Shown one piece after another: positions 1 to 7,827 of a stretch of DNA of 64,000 nt. Under the pieces are notes generated by a model. It was not told where the DNA came from, searched no databases, and saw nothing but the letters and a program-made list of their open reading frames with translations. The stretch is from Mesorhizobium australicum WSM2073 (GTDB taxonomy: Bacteria > Pseudomonadota > Alphaproteobacteria > Rhizobiales > Rhizobiaceae), in assembly GCF_000230995.2 (NCBI RefSeq), contig NC_019973.1, forward strand, positions 3,300,001 through 3,364,000, read 5' to 3'. Numbering within the stretch: the stretch's first letter is position 1; the number at the start of each line of letters is the position of its first letter. A program made the translations under genes and the position numbers.

Positions 1-1
1 C

Positions 2-496
2 AGCCAGACTTTGCCGCTGGTCGCCATCGCGCCATTGGTGGTGCTGTGGTTCGGCTTCGGGCTGGCGCCCAAGATCGTGCTGGTGGCGCTGGTCACCTTC
101 TTCCCGATGCTGGTCGCGCTGGTACAGGGCTACGAGGCTACCGAGGTGGAGATCGGTCAGATGCTGCGTGCCATGGGAGCAGGGCGTTGGCGTGTCTTCA
201 TGCTGGCACGATTGCCTTCGGCGCTGCCTTATTTCTTCGCTGGCCTCAGGATATCCATCACCTATGCCGTCGTCGGCGCCATTTTCGCCGAATATGCAGG
301 CGCGGCCAAAGGGCTGGGCATCTACATGCTCAACGCCAAGAACAATTTCCGTCCCGACCTGGTGCTCGCCGCCGTCTGCGTCAGCGCAGCGCTCACCCTT
401 GTCCTGTTCGGGCTGACGATGCTGCTGCAGCGTCTTGCCATGCCCTGGGAACGAGCTGCTGGCAGGCAAGGCCCTGGAAAAGGTCCAGAAGCATGA
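2..496 (+). CDS. ABC transporter permease, ThiX/SsuC-like (5' end missing)
   Basis: This is the C-terminal part of an inner-membrane permease; the reading frame is open back to the window edge, so the start lies upstream. The visible part has hydrophobic segments and a cytoplasmic EAA-type loop (QMLRAMGAGRWRVFMLARLP) of the binding-protein-dependent permease family that docks on the ATPase. The stop overlaps the start of the next gene (ATGA), and an ATPase and a binding protein follow, so the three form one importer. The binding protein points to a pyrimidine/thiamine-precursor (ThiXYZ-like) system. A related nitrate/sulfonate/taurine-type importer is the alternative. Confidence 0.88.
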   Translation, partial: SQTLPLVAIAPLVVLWFGFGLAPKIVLVALVTFFPMLVALVQGYEATEVEIGQMLRAMGAGRWRVFMLARLPSALPYFFAGLRISITYAVVGAIFAEYAGAAKGLGIYMLNAKNNFRPDLVLAAVCVSAALTLVLFGLTMLLQRLAMPWERAAGRQGPGKGPEA

Positions 497-1260
497 GCCG
501 GCTCGAATTGCGGCATGTTCGCAAGGCGTTTGGCGGGCTCGATGTGCTCGCCGACATTTCGCTTCGTGTCGATGCCGGCGAATTCGTCTCGATCCTTGGA
601 CCTTCGGGAGCCGGCAAGTCGACGCTGTTCCAGCTTCTGACCGGCGCCGAGCATGGCGAGGGTGAGATGTTCTTCGACGGCGTGCCGCTCGACGATCACG
701 GCAGGCATTTCGCCTTCATGCCGCAGCGCGACGCGCTGATGCCGTGGCGGCGCATCCTCGACAACACCACGCTCGGACTCGAGGTGCAAGGCGTCAGCCG
801 CAAGGCGGCACGGAAGCGTGTGGCTCCGCTGTTTGCCGAATTCGGCCTTGCCGGCTTCGAGTGGCACTTTCCAGCGCAGATCTCGGGCGGCATGCGCCAG
901 CGCACGGCGCTTTTACGCACCGTGGTGCAGGAACGCGATATGTTGCTGCTCGACGAGCCGTTCGGCGCGCTCGACGCACTGACCCGTGCGGCCCTGCAGC
1001 GCTGGCTCGAACAGATGTGGCGGCACCACCACTGGACGGCGTTGCTGATCACTCATGACGTGCGCGAAGCCCTGTTCCTGTCCGACCGCATCTATGTGCT
1101 GTCCGCGCGGCCTGCCCGGGTCGTGCGCGAGATCAAGGTGCCGCTGCCGCGCCCGCGCGATTCCGCCAGCGCGGCCACGCGGCAGGCCGGGGCACTCGAG
1201 GCCGAGATTCTCGACATTTTGCTCAACCTCCAGCCATCCGAAGGACATGACCATGATTGA
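493..1260 (+). CDS. ABC transporter ATP-binding protein, ThiZ/SsuB-like
   Basis: 255-residue ATPase that powers the importer with the flanking permease and binding protein. Visible motifs are Walker A GPSGAGKST, Q-loop (AFMPQRDALMPW), a slightly variant signature ISGGMRQR, Walker B MLLLDEPFGALD and the H-loop histidine in LLITHDVREA. The PQRDALMPWR stretch and the lack of a long C-terminal domain are typical of the nitrate/sulfonate/thiamine-precursor branch. The start is the ATG overlapping the permease stop. The end overlaps the start of the binding-protein gene. Confidence 0.93.
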   Translation: MSRLELRHVRKAFGGLDVLADISLRVDAGEFVSILGPSGAGKSTLFQLLTGAEHGEGEMFFDGVPLDDHGRHFAFMPQRDALMPWRRILDNTTLGLEVQGVSRKAARKRVAPLFAEFGLAGFEWHFPAQISGGMRQRTALLRTVVQERDMLLLDEPFGALDALTRAALQRWLEQMWRHHHWTALLITHDVREALFLSDRIYVLSARPARVVREIKVPLPRPRDSASAATRQAGALEAEILDILLNLQPSEGHDHD

Positions 1261-2269
1261 CTTGACGCGCAGGCAAGCCCTGCTGCTCACCCTTGCCGGC
1301 AGCGTACCGCTGATCACCGGATCGAGCCGTTCCTTCGCGGCAACGCGGACGGTCACGGTCGCCCTCGACTGGACGGTCAACACCAACCACATCGGCCTGT
1401 TCGTCGCCCGCGATAAGGGATTTTATCGGGAAGCCGGCATCGAGGTCGACATCCTGCCGTACAGCGATACCGGTGCCGGCACGCTTGTCGCCAACCATGT
1501 CGCCGATTTCGGGATCAACGGCACCATCAGCCTGTTCACCCAGAAGACCGCGGGGGCCGATCTGAAGGGCGTCTATGCCGTCGTGCAGTCCGAGACAGGC
1601 CGGCTGGTGTTCAATGCCGCGCGCAGCGAAATCAAAAGCCCGAAAGATCTGGATGGCCTGACCTATGGCGGTTTCGGCAGCGCCTGGGAGACCGCGCTGA
1701 TCTCGACCATCATCCGTCACGACGGCGGCAAGGGCGATTTCGAGACGGTGACGCTGGGCACTTCCGCCTACGAGGCGCTGGCCAACGGTTCGGTCGACTT
1801 CACGCTGGAAGTGTCGACCTGGGAGGGCGTCGAAGCCGAACTCAGGGGCGTTAAGCAGCGCAGTTTCGTCTATGCCGACCATGGCGTCCCCGATGAGCAC
1901 ACCACGCTTATCTCTTCGAGCGAAGCGTATCTCCAGGCGAACCCCGAATTGTCGTCATCCTTCATCCAGGCAACGCGGCGCGGTTACCAATTCGCCGTCG
2001 ATCATCCAGGGGAGGCCGCCACGCTGCTGATAGCCGCCAACAAGGATGCCCTGACGAATCCGGCCTTGGTCCACGCCTCGCTGAAGGCACTGCTCGAGGG
2101 CAATTATCTACGCGGGCAAAATGGTGCCATCGGGACGTTGGACCCTGCCAAGATGGAAGCGATCGGCAACTACCTCTTCGCCGCCGGCATTCTGCGCGAC
2201 GCCGACGGTAAGGTTCTGCCGCAGAGCCCGGATTTCGCCAGGTATTTCAGCAACGCATTTCTGGGGTAG
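1253..2269 (+). CDS. ABC transporter substrate-binding protein, ThiY/NMT1 family
   Basis: About 338 residues with an N-terminal export signal (DLTRRQALLLTLAGSVPLI) that contains a twin arginine, so Tat export is possible. The mature part opens with VALDWTVNTNHIGLFVA, close to the LDW.PNTNH motif of ThiY/THI5-type binding proteins for hydroxymethylpyrimidine-like compounds. An in-frame ATG six bases upstream (1247) exists, but AAGGA at 1240-1244 is better spaced for 1253. Substrate is inferred from the motif only; no thiamine genes lie in the window. Confidence 0.87.
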   Translation: MIDLTRRQALLLTLAGSVPLITGSSRSFAATRTVTVALDWTVNTNHIGLFVARDKGFYREAGIEVDILPYSDTGAGTLVANHVADFGINGTISLFTQKTAGADLKGVYAVVQSETGRLVFNAARSEIKSPKDLDGLTYGGFGSAWETALISTIIRHDGGKGDFETVTLGTSAYEALANGSVDFTLEVSTWEGVEAELRGVKQRSFVYADHGVPDEHTTLISSSEAYLQANPELSSSFIQATRRGYQFAVDHPGEAATLLIAANKDALTNPALVHASLKALLEGNYLRGQNGAIGTLDPAKMEAIGNYLFAAGILRDADGKVLPQSPDFARYFSNAFLG

Positions 2270-2521
2270 CTGGCCAATCCCTTAAGGAGAGGATCAACTC
2301 GGGCGAAACCCATTCCTGGCGATCCTCGAAGCGGAGACAATCTGCACGGCCGTGCCTTGTGTCTCTTTCGGCGGCGCCGTCGCCGTTTCTGATGCCGATA
2401 TGATCTTCTCGGTTAACCACACGGCAATGGTTGCGTGCAAAGGTCCCTCCGAGGGATGATCGGGGTTCTTGCCTTGCTTGCACCAAAAAGCGAAACGCTT
2501 CCGCGCGTCAACCAGGGCGGG

Positions 2522-3160
2522 ATGATATCCGAAGCGCGCAAGCGCGAGATCCTGGCCGACTTGCGCGAAGGCTTCTTTCGCATTTGTGCGCTCGCATGCG
2601 CCGCGCTGTTTGTGTACCGGGGCGTGTATCACTTCGTGCAGGATCCCACCCGGTTCAATATCGCGCTCGTGGCGGTCTCCGAGACGCTCACCTTTACCTG
2701 GCTGCTGCTATCGCGGCGGCCGGTGACGCGTGACTGGAGCCCGCTTGCGGTAGTCGCTTCGGTGACCGCCAGTTTTGGTGTCGCCTTGATCACCATGGAA
2801 CCGGGCATCCCCATCATCCCCATCTATGTCGCCGCGCCGCTGCAGTTCCTGGCACTGTGGTTCGTCATCTGGGGAAAGCTGTCGCTGGGTCGTTCCTTTG
2901 CCATCCTGCCCGCCAATCGCGGCGTGATGACCGGCGGCGCCTACCGCCTGGTGCGGCATCCGATCTATGCCGGTTACCTTACCGGCCATGTCCTTTACCT
3001 GCTGTCGGCCTTTTCCTTCTACAATCTCGCCGTCTATGCGGTTATCACCTATCTGCAGGTGTACCGCATTCTGCGCGAGGAGGCCTTGCTTGCCGCGGAA
3101 CCGGAGTACCGCTCTTATATGGAGCGCGTGCGCTATAGGCTGTTTTACCGGATATTCTGA
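2522..3160 (+). CDS. Isoprenylcysteine carboxyl methyltransferase-like membrane protein
   Basis: About 212 residues with several membrane segments. The C-terminal motif GAYRLVRHPIYAGYLTGHV followed by ...EEALLAAEPEYRSYMERVRYRLF is characteristic of the ICMT/PEMT-like methyltransferase superfamily, which binds S-adenosylmethionine at the membrane surface. Bacterial members mostly lack a known substrate. ATG at 2522 starts a natural N-terminus (MISEARKREIL); the frame is open back to a GTG at 2435, which would add 29 atypical residues. It appears to be monocistronic. Confidence 0.8.
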   Translation: MISEARKREILADLREGFFRICALACAALFVYRGVYHFVQDPTRFNIALVAVSETLTFTWLLLSRRPVTRDWSPLAVVASVTASFGVALITMEPGIPIIPIYVAAPLQFLALWFVIWGKLSLGRSFAILPANRGVMTGGAYRLVRHPIYAGYLTGHVLYLLSAFSFYNLAVYAVITYLQVYRILREEALLAAEPEYRSYMERVRYRLFYRIF

Positions 3161-3330
3161 AGGCCAGACTGTCACGCGAGAGTGGCCGGTCCTGTTTGAT
3201 CCAGAGTTGGCCAACAGGGCTCCTTAGCGGCTAGTGGTCCGGAACTGCTCCGCAGGTGAGGTGCTGTATCCTGGCTGTTCGGTAGCAAGCAGCCTGGCAC
3301 CAAATCATCGGCTCTCCAACAGCTGGCTCT

Positions 3331-3480
3331 AAATCGTTTTTTCTCGTAAACTTCTCAAAATATAGACATTGCAAACGTCTGCCATTAGATATTTTCTACA
3401 AGTATATTATATTTTTATTATCATTACCGCTTTCTTGTTTCGACAGTTAATACCATGCCGCTCACATGTATAGCGTGAAT
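3331..3480 (+). promoter_or_regulatory. AT-rich upstream region of the glycine-rich protein gene
   Basis: The 405-base gap 3161-3565 contains no gene. Its middle is strikingly AT-rich (long T and A/T runs, such as TATTATATTTTTATTATC) in an otherwise very GC-rich window. It ends shortly before the glycine-rich secreted protein at 3566. Likely roles are a curved or UP-type promoter region or a nucleoid-protein target; no exact -35/-10 pair is claimed. 3161-3330 shows nothing recognisable. Confidence 0.4.
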
Positions 3481-3565
3481 TGAAACTCAAAACTCTCTTC
3501 GACGTAGTTGCCATCGCAATCGGCTGCATGCCGACTGCCTAGCGCAACGACAACAGGAGAGTGTT

Positions 3566-4210
3566 ATGGCCTTTACCATCAAGACAGTCGCCAGTGTGTT
3601 GGCGGGTAGTGCAATAGTCTTGGTTCTGTCCGTGCCAGCAAACGCAGCAGGTCTTGGCGTCGGTGTCGGCGCCTCGGTTGGCGGTAGCGGCGGTGTCAAT
3701 GCCGGTGTCGGCGCCTCGGTCGGCGGCGGTGGCGGCATCAATGCCGGCGTCGGTGCCTCGGTCGGCGGCAGCGGTGGCGTCAATGCCGGAGCCGGCGCCA
3801 ATGTCGGCGGCTCGAGGGGCGTCAGCGCCGGGCTCGGCGCGTCGGTCGGCGGCAGCAATGGCGTCAATGCAGGAGCCGGCGCCAATATCGGTGGTTCGGG
3901 CGGCATCAACGCCGGGCTCGGTGCCAATGTTGGCGGAACGGGTGGCATCAATGCGGGGCTTGGCGCCAGTGTTGGCGGCGCCGGTGGCATTGGTGTCGGC
4001 GCGGGCATCGGCAACGGCACCAATCCCAGCAATCCGTCCAACCCGAACAACCCATCCAATCCCAATCACCCCAACGTTCCCGGTGTCGTGGCCCAGATGT
4101 CAAGCTCGCAGGTGACGCGCATGAAGAAGCGCTGCGTCGATGTCCTCAGCAGCGAAGGGACCTATGACCGCGACTTGCGGCAGCTCTGCCTGCTGATCGC
4201 ACGCCGCTGA
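3566..4210 (+). CDS. Secreted glycine-rich repeat protein of unknown function
   Basis: 214 residues. Residues 1-28 are a Sec signal peptide ending PANAA. Residues 34-145 are eight tandem 14-residue repeats of the type VGASVGGSGGVNAG, with alternating small hydrophobics and Gly/Ala/Ser/Asn that suggest a beta-solenoid or glycine-rich surface fibre. A Pro/Asn spacer (NPSNPSNPNNPSNPNHPN) follows. The C-terminal ~45 residues form a compact charged domain with two cysteines (KKRCVDV and RQLCLLI) that could be disulfide-linked in the periplasm. A ribosome-binding site (AGGAGA) precedes the ATG. It is single, with a strong terminator after it. Function unknown; a cell-surface or matrix role is inference. 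Confidence 0.88.
   Translation: MAFTIKTVASVLAGSAIVLVLSVPANAAGLGVGVGASVGGSGGVNAGVGASVGGGGGINAGVGASVGGSGGVNAGAGANVGGSRGVSAGLGASVGGSNGVNAGAGANIGGSGGINAGLGANVGGTGGINAGLGASVGGAGGIGVGAGIGNGTNPSNPSNPNNPSNPNHPNVPGVVAQMSSSQVTRMKKRCVDVLSSEGTYDRDLRQLCLLIARR
3665..4000 (+). repeat. Eight in-frame 42-bp tandem repeats in the glycine-rich gene
   Basis: Eight consecutive 42-base units encode 14-residue repeats. Copies differ mainly at residue 1 (V, A or L), at residue 4 (S or N) and around residues 8-9. The array is exactly 336 bases, so copy number can change without breaking the frame. Confidence 0.9.
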
Positions 4211-4274
4211 GGCTGAGGGAGGTTGCGGAACCAGCCGTAGGCCTGACCGCACTCTCCTGGCCTCCGGCCGGTTG

Positions 4275-4301
4275 GAAAGCCCGCCGTCCAGGCGGGCTTT
4301 C
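4275..4301 (+). terminator. Rho-independent terminator after glycine-rich gene
   Basis: Perfect 11-bp stem GAAAGCCCGCC / GGCGGGCTTTC with a 5-base loop, 64 bases after the stop codon at 4210. The T-tract is short, so part of the stem's own TTT may serve. Confidence 0.75.
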
Positions 4302-4440
4302 TGCGTTGCGGGCTGTGTGTTCCGTAGCCGCAATAGTCCAGCGGAACGCCAGCCCCTCTAAAACGTTCATACCTTGCGACATCCGAAATGGCGCGATGTT
4401 GAACCAGCGCGAAAGCGCGCATTCAGGAGCAGGGAAGGCC

Positions 4441-4605
4441 ATGGGTCTCGGAACGATACTTATCATTATTCTAATCCTCGCGCTGCTCGGCGGCTTCAGC
4501 GGTCTGGGCGGTGGCCCGTTCTACGGAACCGGTTACTATGGCGGTGGCGGTCTCGGACTTGTGTTGATCATCGTCATCATCCTTGTCGTCCTGGGACGCA
4601 TCTAG
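4441..4605 (+). CDS. DUF3309-family small membrane protein
   Basis: 54 residues: MGLGTILIIILILALLGG, a glycine/tyrosine-rich middle (PFYGTGYYGGGG) and a second hydrophobic stretch LGLVLIIVIILVVLGRI. This layout matches the DUF3309 family, common in Rhizobiales and Proteobacteria and of unknown function. Two membrane helices joined by a short glycine-rich turn are predicted. The ATG follows an AGGGAAGG ribosome-binding site. An open frame extends upstream but has no family-like sequence. Confidence 0.85.
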   Translation: MGLGTILIIILILALLGGFSGLGGGPFYGTGYYGGGGLGLVLIIVIILVVLGRI

Positions 4606-4728
4606 CCGGCTCCTCTTGTGTCGCCGGCGTCGCGGTCCCGTGAGCGAACCCGCGCCGGCGTGCACTGGAATGTGATGGAAGCAGGCCGGCTTGTGATCAT
4701 GCGCCCCGCAGGACGGCTGTATGGTGAT

Positions 4729-4820
4729 TGCGGTCCACACCCCCCGTGGAAACAAGAGGAGAGGGTCCCACCCCTTCATCCTCCTCCAAGGCCCGCCCCG
4801 GTTCCCGGAGCGGGCTTTCG
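4729..4820 (+). ncRNA. Candidate small RNA with anti-Shine-Dalgarno motif
   Basis: Two successive hairpins lie in a gene-free stretch. In the first, GAGGAG (4756-4761) and AGGG (4762-4765) can pair with CTCCTC (4781-4786) and CCCT (4772-4775), leaving a TCATC bulge. In the second, AAGGCCCGC pairs with GCGGGCTTT (4788-4818) like an intrinsic terminator. The CTCCTCC tract resembles the anti-Shine-Dalgarno element of several known alphaproteobacterial sRNA families. The 5' end is a guess and no convincing promoter was found. It could instead be only a terminator region. Confidence 0.3.
4788..4818 (+). terminator. Intrinsic terminator-like hairpin
   Basis: AAGGCCCGC pairs with GCGGGCTTT, one G-T pair, with an internal CCG/CGG extension; CGTTCTTCTG follows. 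It would end the candidate sRNA or read-through from the DUF3309 gene. Confidence 0.5.
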
Positions 4821-4885
4821 TTCTTCTGCAAAGCGATTGCCTTCGGTCTTTCTGCCGCTCTCGGCCACGGTCTTTTTTCTCCGTC

Positions 4886-5185
4886 ATGACCGACCTGCCG
4901 TTGACGGGAAAGCCGTGGGCGTTCACGCTGGGCAATTACGCCGCCTTCTTCTCGCAGAATCTCTATCTGACGCTGCTGCCGGCTTCGCTCCGCCTCGGCC
5001 TCGAGGTGACGGGCTATCGACGACTCGCTGATCGAAGCCGGGCGCTCGCTCGGCCTCGCGGCTGCGCCGGCCAGACGTTGAAAGTCATCGTCCAAAATAC
5101 TGGCGCCGACAGGCTGGTGGAAGGTCAGGATGTGGTGCTGCGCTGGTCGCCGGAGAGCACAGTGCTGATTGCGGCGGCGGGCTGA
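4886..5185 (+). pseudogene. Remnant of a polyamine/spermidine-type ABC transporter
   Basis: 4886-5020 encodes MTDLPLTGKPWAFTLGNYAAFF.. LYLTLLPASLRLG, which resembles the N-terminus of a PotB-type permease (TLDNY..FF..LYL..L..SL.L). Around 5020-5085, in another frame, DSLIEAGRSLGLAAAPARR resembles the permease EAA loop. From about 5078 the first frame encodes QTLKVIVQNTGADRLVEGQD..LRWSPE, like the C-terminal TOBE domain of the partner ATPase, ending at 5185. Permease start, loop fragment and ATPase tail are squeezed into 300 bases, so large internal deletions and frameshifts have occurred. Nothing here can be functional. The rest of 4606-5262 holds only the sRNA/terminator candidates. Confidence 0.6.
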
Positions 5186-5262
5186 TCGTCGTTTCGGCTC
5201 TTGCCAGACCGCTGACAATGAGGAACGCATAGCCGGGCCCAAGTTAAGCCCGGAGCACCTTG

Positions 5263-6513
5263 ATGACGTTTGACCTGACGGCCCGCGACCAATCCATGCT
5301 CGATGGCGAGCAAGGCCCAGCCGCGGCCGCCGCCATGAAAATCCTCGTCGCCTTCTCGAACGCGGTTGGGGCCGGCAGCCTGCTCGACATCTCAGGCGCT
5401 CATATCGATGGCTGTCTCTATCACGGCAAGGCAGGGCTCGATTTCGTCGAGCGGCTGGTCGAGGGAAGCGGACGTGTCCGAGTGCCGACGACGCTCAATG
5501 TCGGCTCGTTCGACCTTATCCATCCCGGCATGGTCAAGATGCCGGCGGCTGAAGAAATGCCGGCGCGGCGGTTGATGAAGGCGCATCTGGAACTTGGCTG
5601 CCAGGCCACATTCACCTGTGCCCCCTACCAGACGCGGTTCCGGCCTGAATTCGGCCAGCAGATCGCCTGGGGCGAGTCCAATGCCATCGTTTTCGCCAAT
5701 TCGGTGATCGGCGCTCGCACCAACCGCTATGGCGATTTCATCGACCTGTGCTGTGCCATGACGGGTCGCGCACCGGGCTGGGGCCTGCATCTCAGCGAGA
5801 ACCGGCGCGGCCGCATCCTGTTCGAGCTGGATGTTGCCGACGGGGAGCCGAGCGACAGCCTGTTCGTCGGCGTCGGGCTGATCATCGGGCAAGCCAGTGG
5901 GGACCGCATTCCTGTGATCGTCGGTCTGCCGCAACCGCGCGACGAGGACCAGTTGAAGGCGCTGGGCGCGGCGGCGGCAACGACCGGCGCGGTGGCGCTG
6001 TTCCATGCGGTCGCGGTCACGCCGGAAGCGCGGACGCTCGACGAGGCGTTCCATGGCCATGCGCCGGAAGAGACGATCCGCATCAGCCGCGCCGATATCG
6101 ACCATGCGCTGGCCAGACTGTCTGGAGTGCCCGACGGCGCGCTGCTTTCAGCCGTGTCACTGGGCACGCCGCACTTTTCCCACCAGGAATGGATGCGCCT
6201 GTTGCCGCTGCTGCGTGCGGTGGCGCCGGGCAGGGGCATCCCGATCTATGTCAACACCGGCCGCGCGACGCTGACACGATTGCAGGAGGAGGGGGCATTG
6301 GCTGGCATGGAGGCGTTCGGCCTGGTCCCGGTCGCTGACACCTGCACCTATGTCACCTCGATTCTCGAGCGTCTCGACGGCGTGGTGATGACCAATTCCG
6401 GCAAATGGGCGCATTATGCGCCGGGCAATATCGGCGTGACCGTCGCCTTCGCCGAAATGAAGGATTGCATCCGCTCCGCCGCCGCAGGGCACGTCGTGCG
6501 GAGCGGCTCATGA
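5263..6513 (+). CDS. Aconitase X catalytic (large) subunit, cis-3-hydroxy-L-proline dehydratase type
   Basis: 416 residues of the AcnX (DUF521) family. Family hallmarks are HIDGCLYHG (48-55), the Cys-containing TFTCAPYQTR (116-125), AWGESNAIVFANSVIGARTNRYG (135-157) and the DTCTYVTSI segment near the C-terminus; cysteines in these stretches are candidates for the iron-sulfur cluster. Two-gene AcnX enzymes in Agrobacterium-type bacteria are known to dehydrate cis-3-hydroxy-L-proline. The start chosen is ATG 5263; a TTG directly precedes it. A small hairpin (CCGGGC 5233 / GCCCGG 5248) sits over the ribosome-binding region. The stop overlaps the small-subunit start. No transporter or racemase for the substrate is adjacent, but the ABC remnant just upstream may be what is left of one. 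Confidence 0.9.
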   Translation: MTFDLTARDQSMLDGEQGPAAAAAMKILVAFSNAVGAGSLLDISGAHIDGCLYHGKAGLDFVERLVEGSGRVRVPTTLNVGSFDLIHPGMVKMPAAEEMPARRLMKAHLELGCQATFTCAPYQTRFRPEFGQQIAWGESNAIVFANSVIGARTNRYGDFIDLCCAMTGRAPGWGLHLSENRRGRILFELDVADGEPSDSLFVGVGLIIGQASGDRIPVIVGLPQPRDEDQLKALGAAAATTGAVALFHAVAVTPEARTLDEAFHGHAPEETIRISRADIDHALARLSGVPDGALLSAVSLGTPHFSHQEWMRLLPLLRAVAPGRGIPIYVNTGRATLTRLQEEGALAGMEAFGLVPVADTCTYVTSILERLDGVVMTNSGKWAHYAPGNIGVTVAFAEMKDCIRSAAAGHVVRSGS

Positions 6514-6950
6514 CGCGGTCGATTGAAGTGAAGGTCGTTGAAAGAGCCGGCACATTCCAACTGGCGGGTGCCGCCGAGGGCGAGGCGCTGGTGTTCTCGC
6601 AACCGCTCAGCTTCTGGGGCGGCATAGACGCCGAGACCGGCGATATAACGGATCGTTCGCACCCAGGCCTTGGCCAGAATGTCTCCGGCAAGATACTGGT
6701 CATGCCGAGCGGGCGAGGGTCCTCGTCTTCTTCCTCTGTCTTGGCCGAGGCAATCCGCAGGGGCACGGCGCCGGCCGGCATTCTTCTGGAACGGCCGGAC
6801 CCGATCCTTGCCGTTGGCGCCATCGTCGCCGAGTTCCTCTACGCGATCAGCATGCCGCTGGTGGTTTGCGACATTGGGGGCATTGTTTCCGGCGAGCGGA
6901 TCGCGATCGGTATCGGGGCAGATGGTGAGGCGGTCGTTCGCAAGGTCTAG
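6510..6950 (+). CDS. Aconitase X small subunit (DUF126)
   Basis: 146 residues. The swivelling domain of AcnX is recognised by PLSFWGGIDAETGDITDRSHPG (small-subunit hallmark, residues about 31-52) and by the serine-rich active-site loop MPSGRGSSSSSSVLAEAIR. It overlaps the large-subunit stop by four bases (ATGA), so the two are translationally coupled and assemble into one dehydratase. In some organisms both parts are fused in one chain; here they are separate. The 246 bases that follow (6951-7196) contain no gene. Confidence 0.9.
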   Translation: MTRSIEVKVVERAGTFQLAGAAEGEALVFSQPLSFWGGIDAETGDITDRSHPGLGQNVSGKILVMPSGRGSSSSSSVLAEAIRRGTAPAGILLERPDPILAVGAIVAEFLYAISMPLVVCDIGGIVSGERIAIGIGADGEAVVRKV

Positions 6951-7196
6951 GACCATGCGTTCCTGAAGCTGGCGCGGGAGCTGCAGATTGAAGTCGCCGC
7001 TGCCAGAGCCATGTTCCCTGGCCAAATCGCGTTTCTTCCAAGACAGCCTCATCTCGAACAAACGTGCCGGCGCGGCCTGAAACATTGGCACGATATTCTA
7101 AGCTGCCCGGTTGACCGCAGATGCGCCCTCAGGCGTATAATCCTACTAAGCTTATAGAATAAGTACCTGCATGAAACCGCTGCAACGGAGACATCG

Positions 7197-7793
7197 ATGC
7201 CGCAAACCGAATCCAACCCGATCGAGCTGGGCACCAGGGCCGCCGATTTCCTGTTGGCCGACGCGCAAGGCGTGCTGCACAAGCTTGCCGATTTCGATGC
7301 CAAGCCGGCCCTGCTCGTCGCCTTCATTTCCAATCGGTGCCCCTTTGTCGTGGTGATCCGCGAGCAGCTTGCTGCATTCGCCAGGGACTATGCGCCGAAG
7401 GGCCTGCAGGTGCTAGCGATCAACGCCAACGACCATTTAGAGCATCCCGAGGAGACGCTCGCGCGGATAGGCGAGGAGTCCGAAAGGTTCGATTATTCCT
7501 TTCCCTATCTGAAGGATGCGTCGCAGCAAGTGGCCAAAGCCTATGGCGCGGCCTGTACGCCTGACTTCTTCCTGTTCGGCGCCGACCGGCGCCTTGCCTA
7601 TCACGGCCAGTTCGACGATGCGCGGCCGGGCAACGGCAGGCCGGTGACTGGTGCTGATCTGCGCGCGGCCGTCGACACGGTGCTGGAGGGCGGCAGGCCC
7701 GCCGCAAGCCAAGTGCCGTCGATCGGCTGCAACATCAAATGGAGCGCCGGGAACGAGCCGCTGTGGTTCCCGGGTGCGGCCCGCGCCGCATAA
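7197..7793 (+). CDS. Thioredoxin-like (redoxin-domain) protein with one active-site Cys
   Basis: 198 residues, thioredoxin fold of the AhpC/TSA-like group: ...LVAFISNRCPFVVVIREQL..., a conserved TPDFFLFGADRRLAYHGQFDD stretch and the C-terminal PSIGCNIKW that marks this subfamily. Relatives usually have F.CNHCP at the active site; here the first Cys is Ser (ISNRCP), leaving a single active-site Cys. It is the first gene of a tight operon with a flavoprotein, a ferredoxin and an ABC importer. A dyad CTTAT-AGA-ATAAG at 7151-7163, 33 bases before the start, may be a promoter or operator element. A thiol-redox role in the operon's oxidation chemistry is inferred. Confidence 0.85.
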   Translation: MPQTESNPIELGTRAADFLLADAQGVLHKLADFDAKPALLVAFISNRCPFVVVIREQLAAFARDYAPKGLQVLAINANDHLEHPEETLARIGEESERFDYSFPYLKDASQQVAKAYGAACTPDFFLFGADRRLAYHGQFDDARPGNGRPVTGADLRAAVDTVLEGGRPAASQVPSIGCNIKWSAGNEPLWFPGAARAA

Positions 7794-7827
7794 CGCCAGC
7801 CGCCTCACACTCCTTCGCCGAGCATCC

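Noticed and set aside
3665..4000. Regular 42-base repeats considered as a CRISPR array
   Set aside because: There are no unique spacers; the units are contiguous, in frame and encode a 14-residue protein repeat after a signal peptide.
3487..4069. Proline-rich minus-strand ORFs across the repeat gene
   Set aside because: Created by the antisense of glycine codons; no ribosome-binding site or signal, while the plus frame has both.
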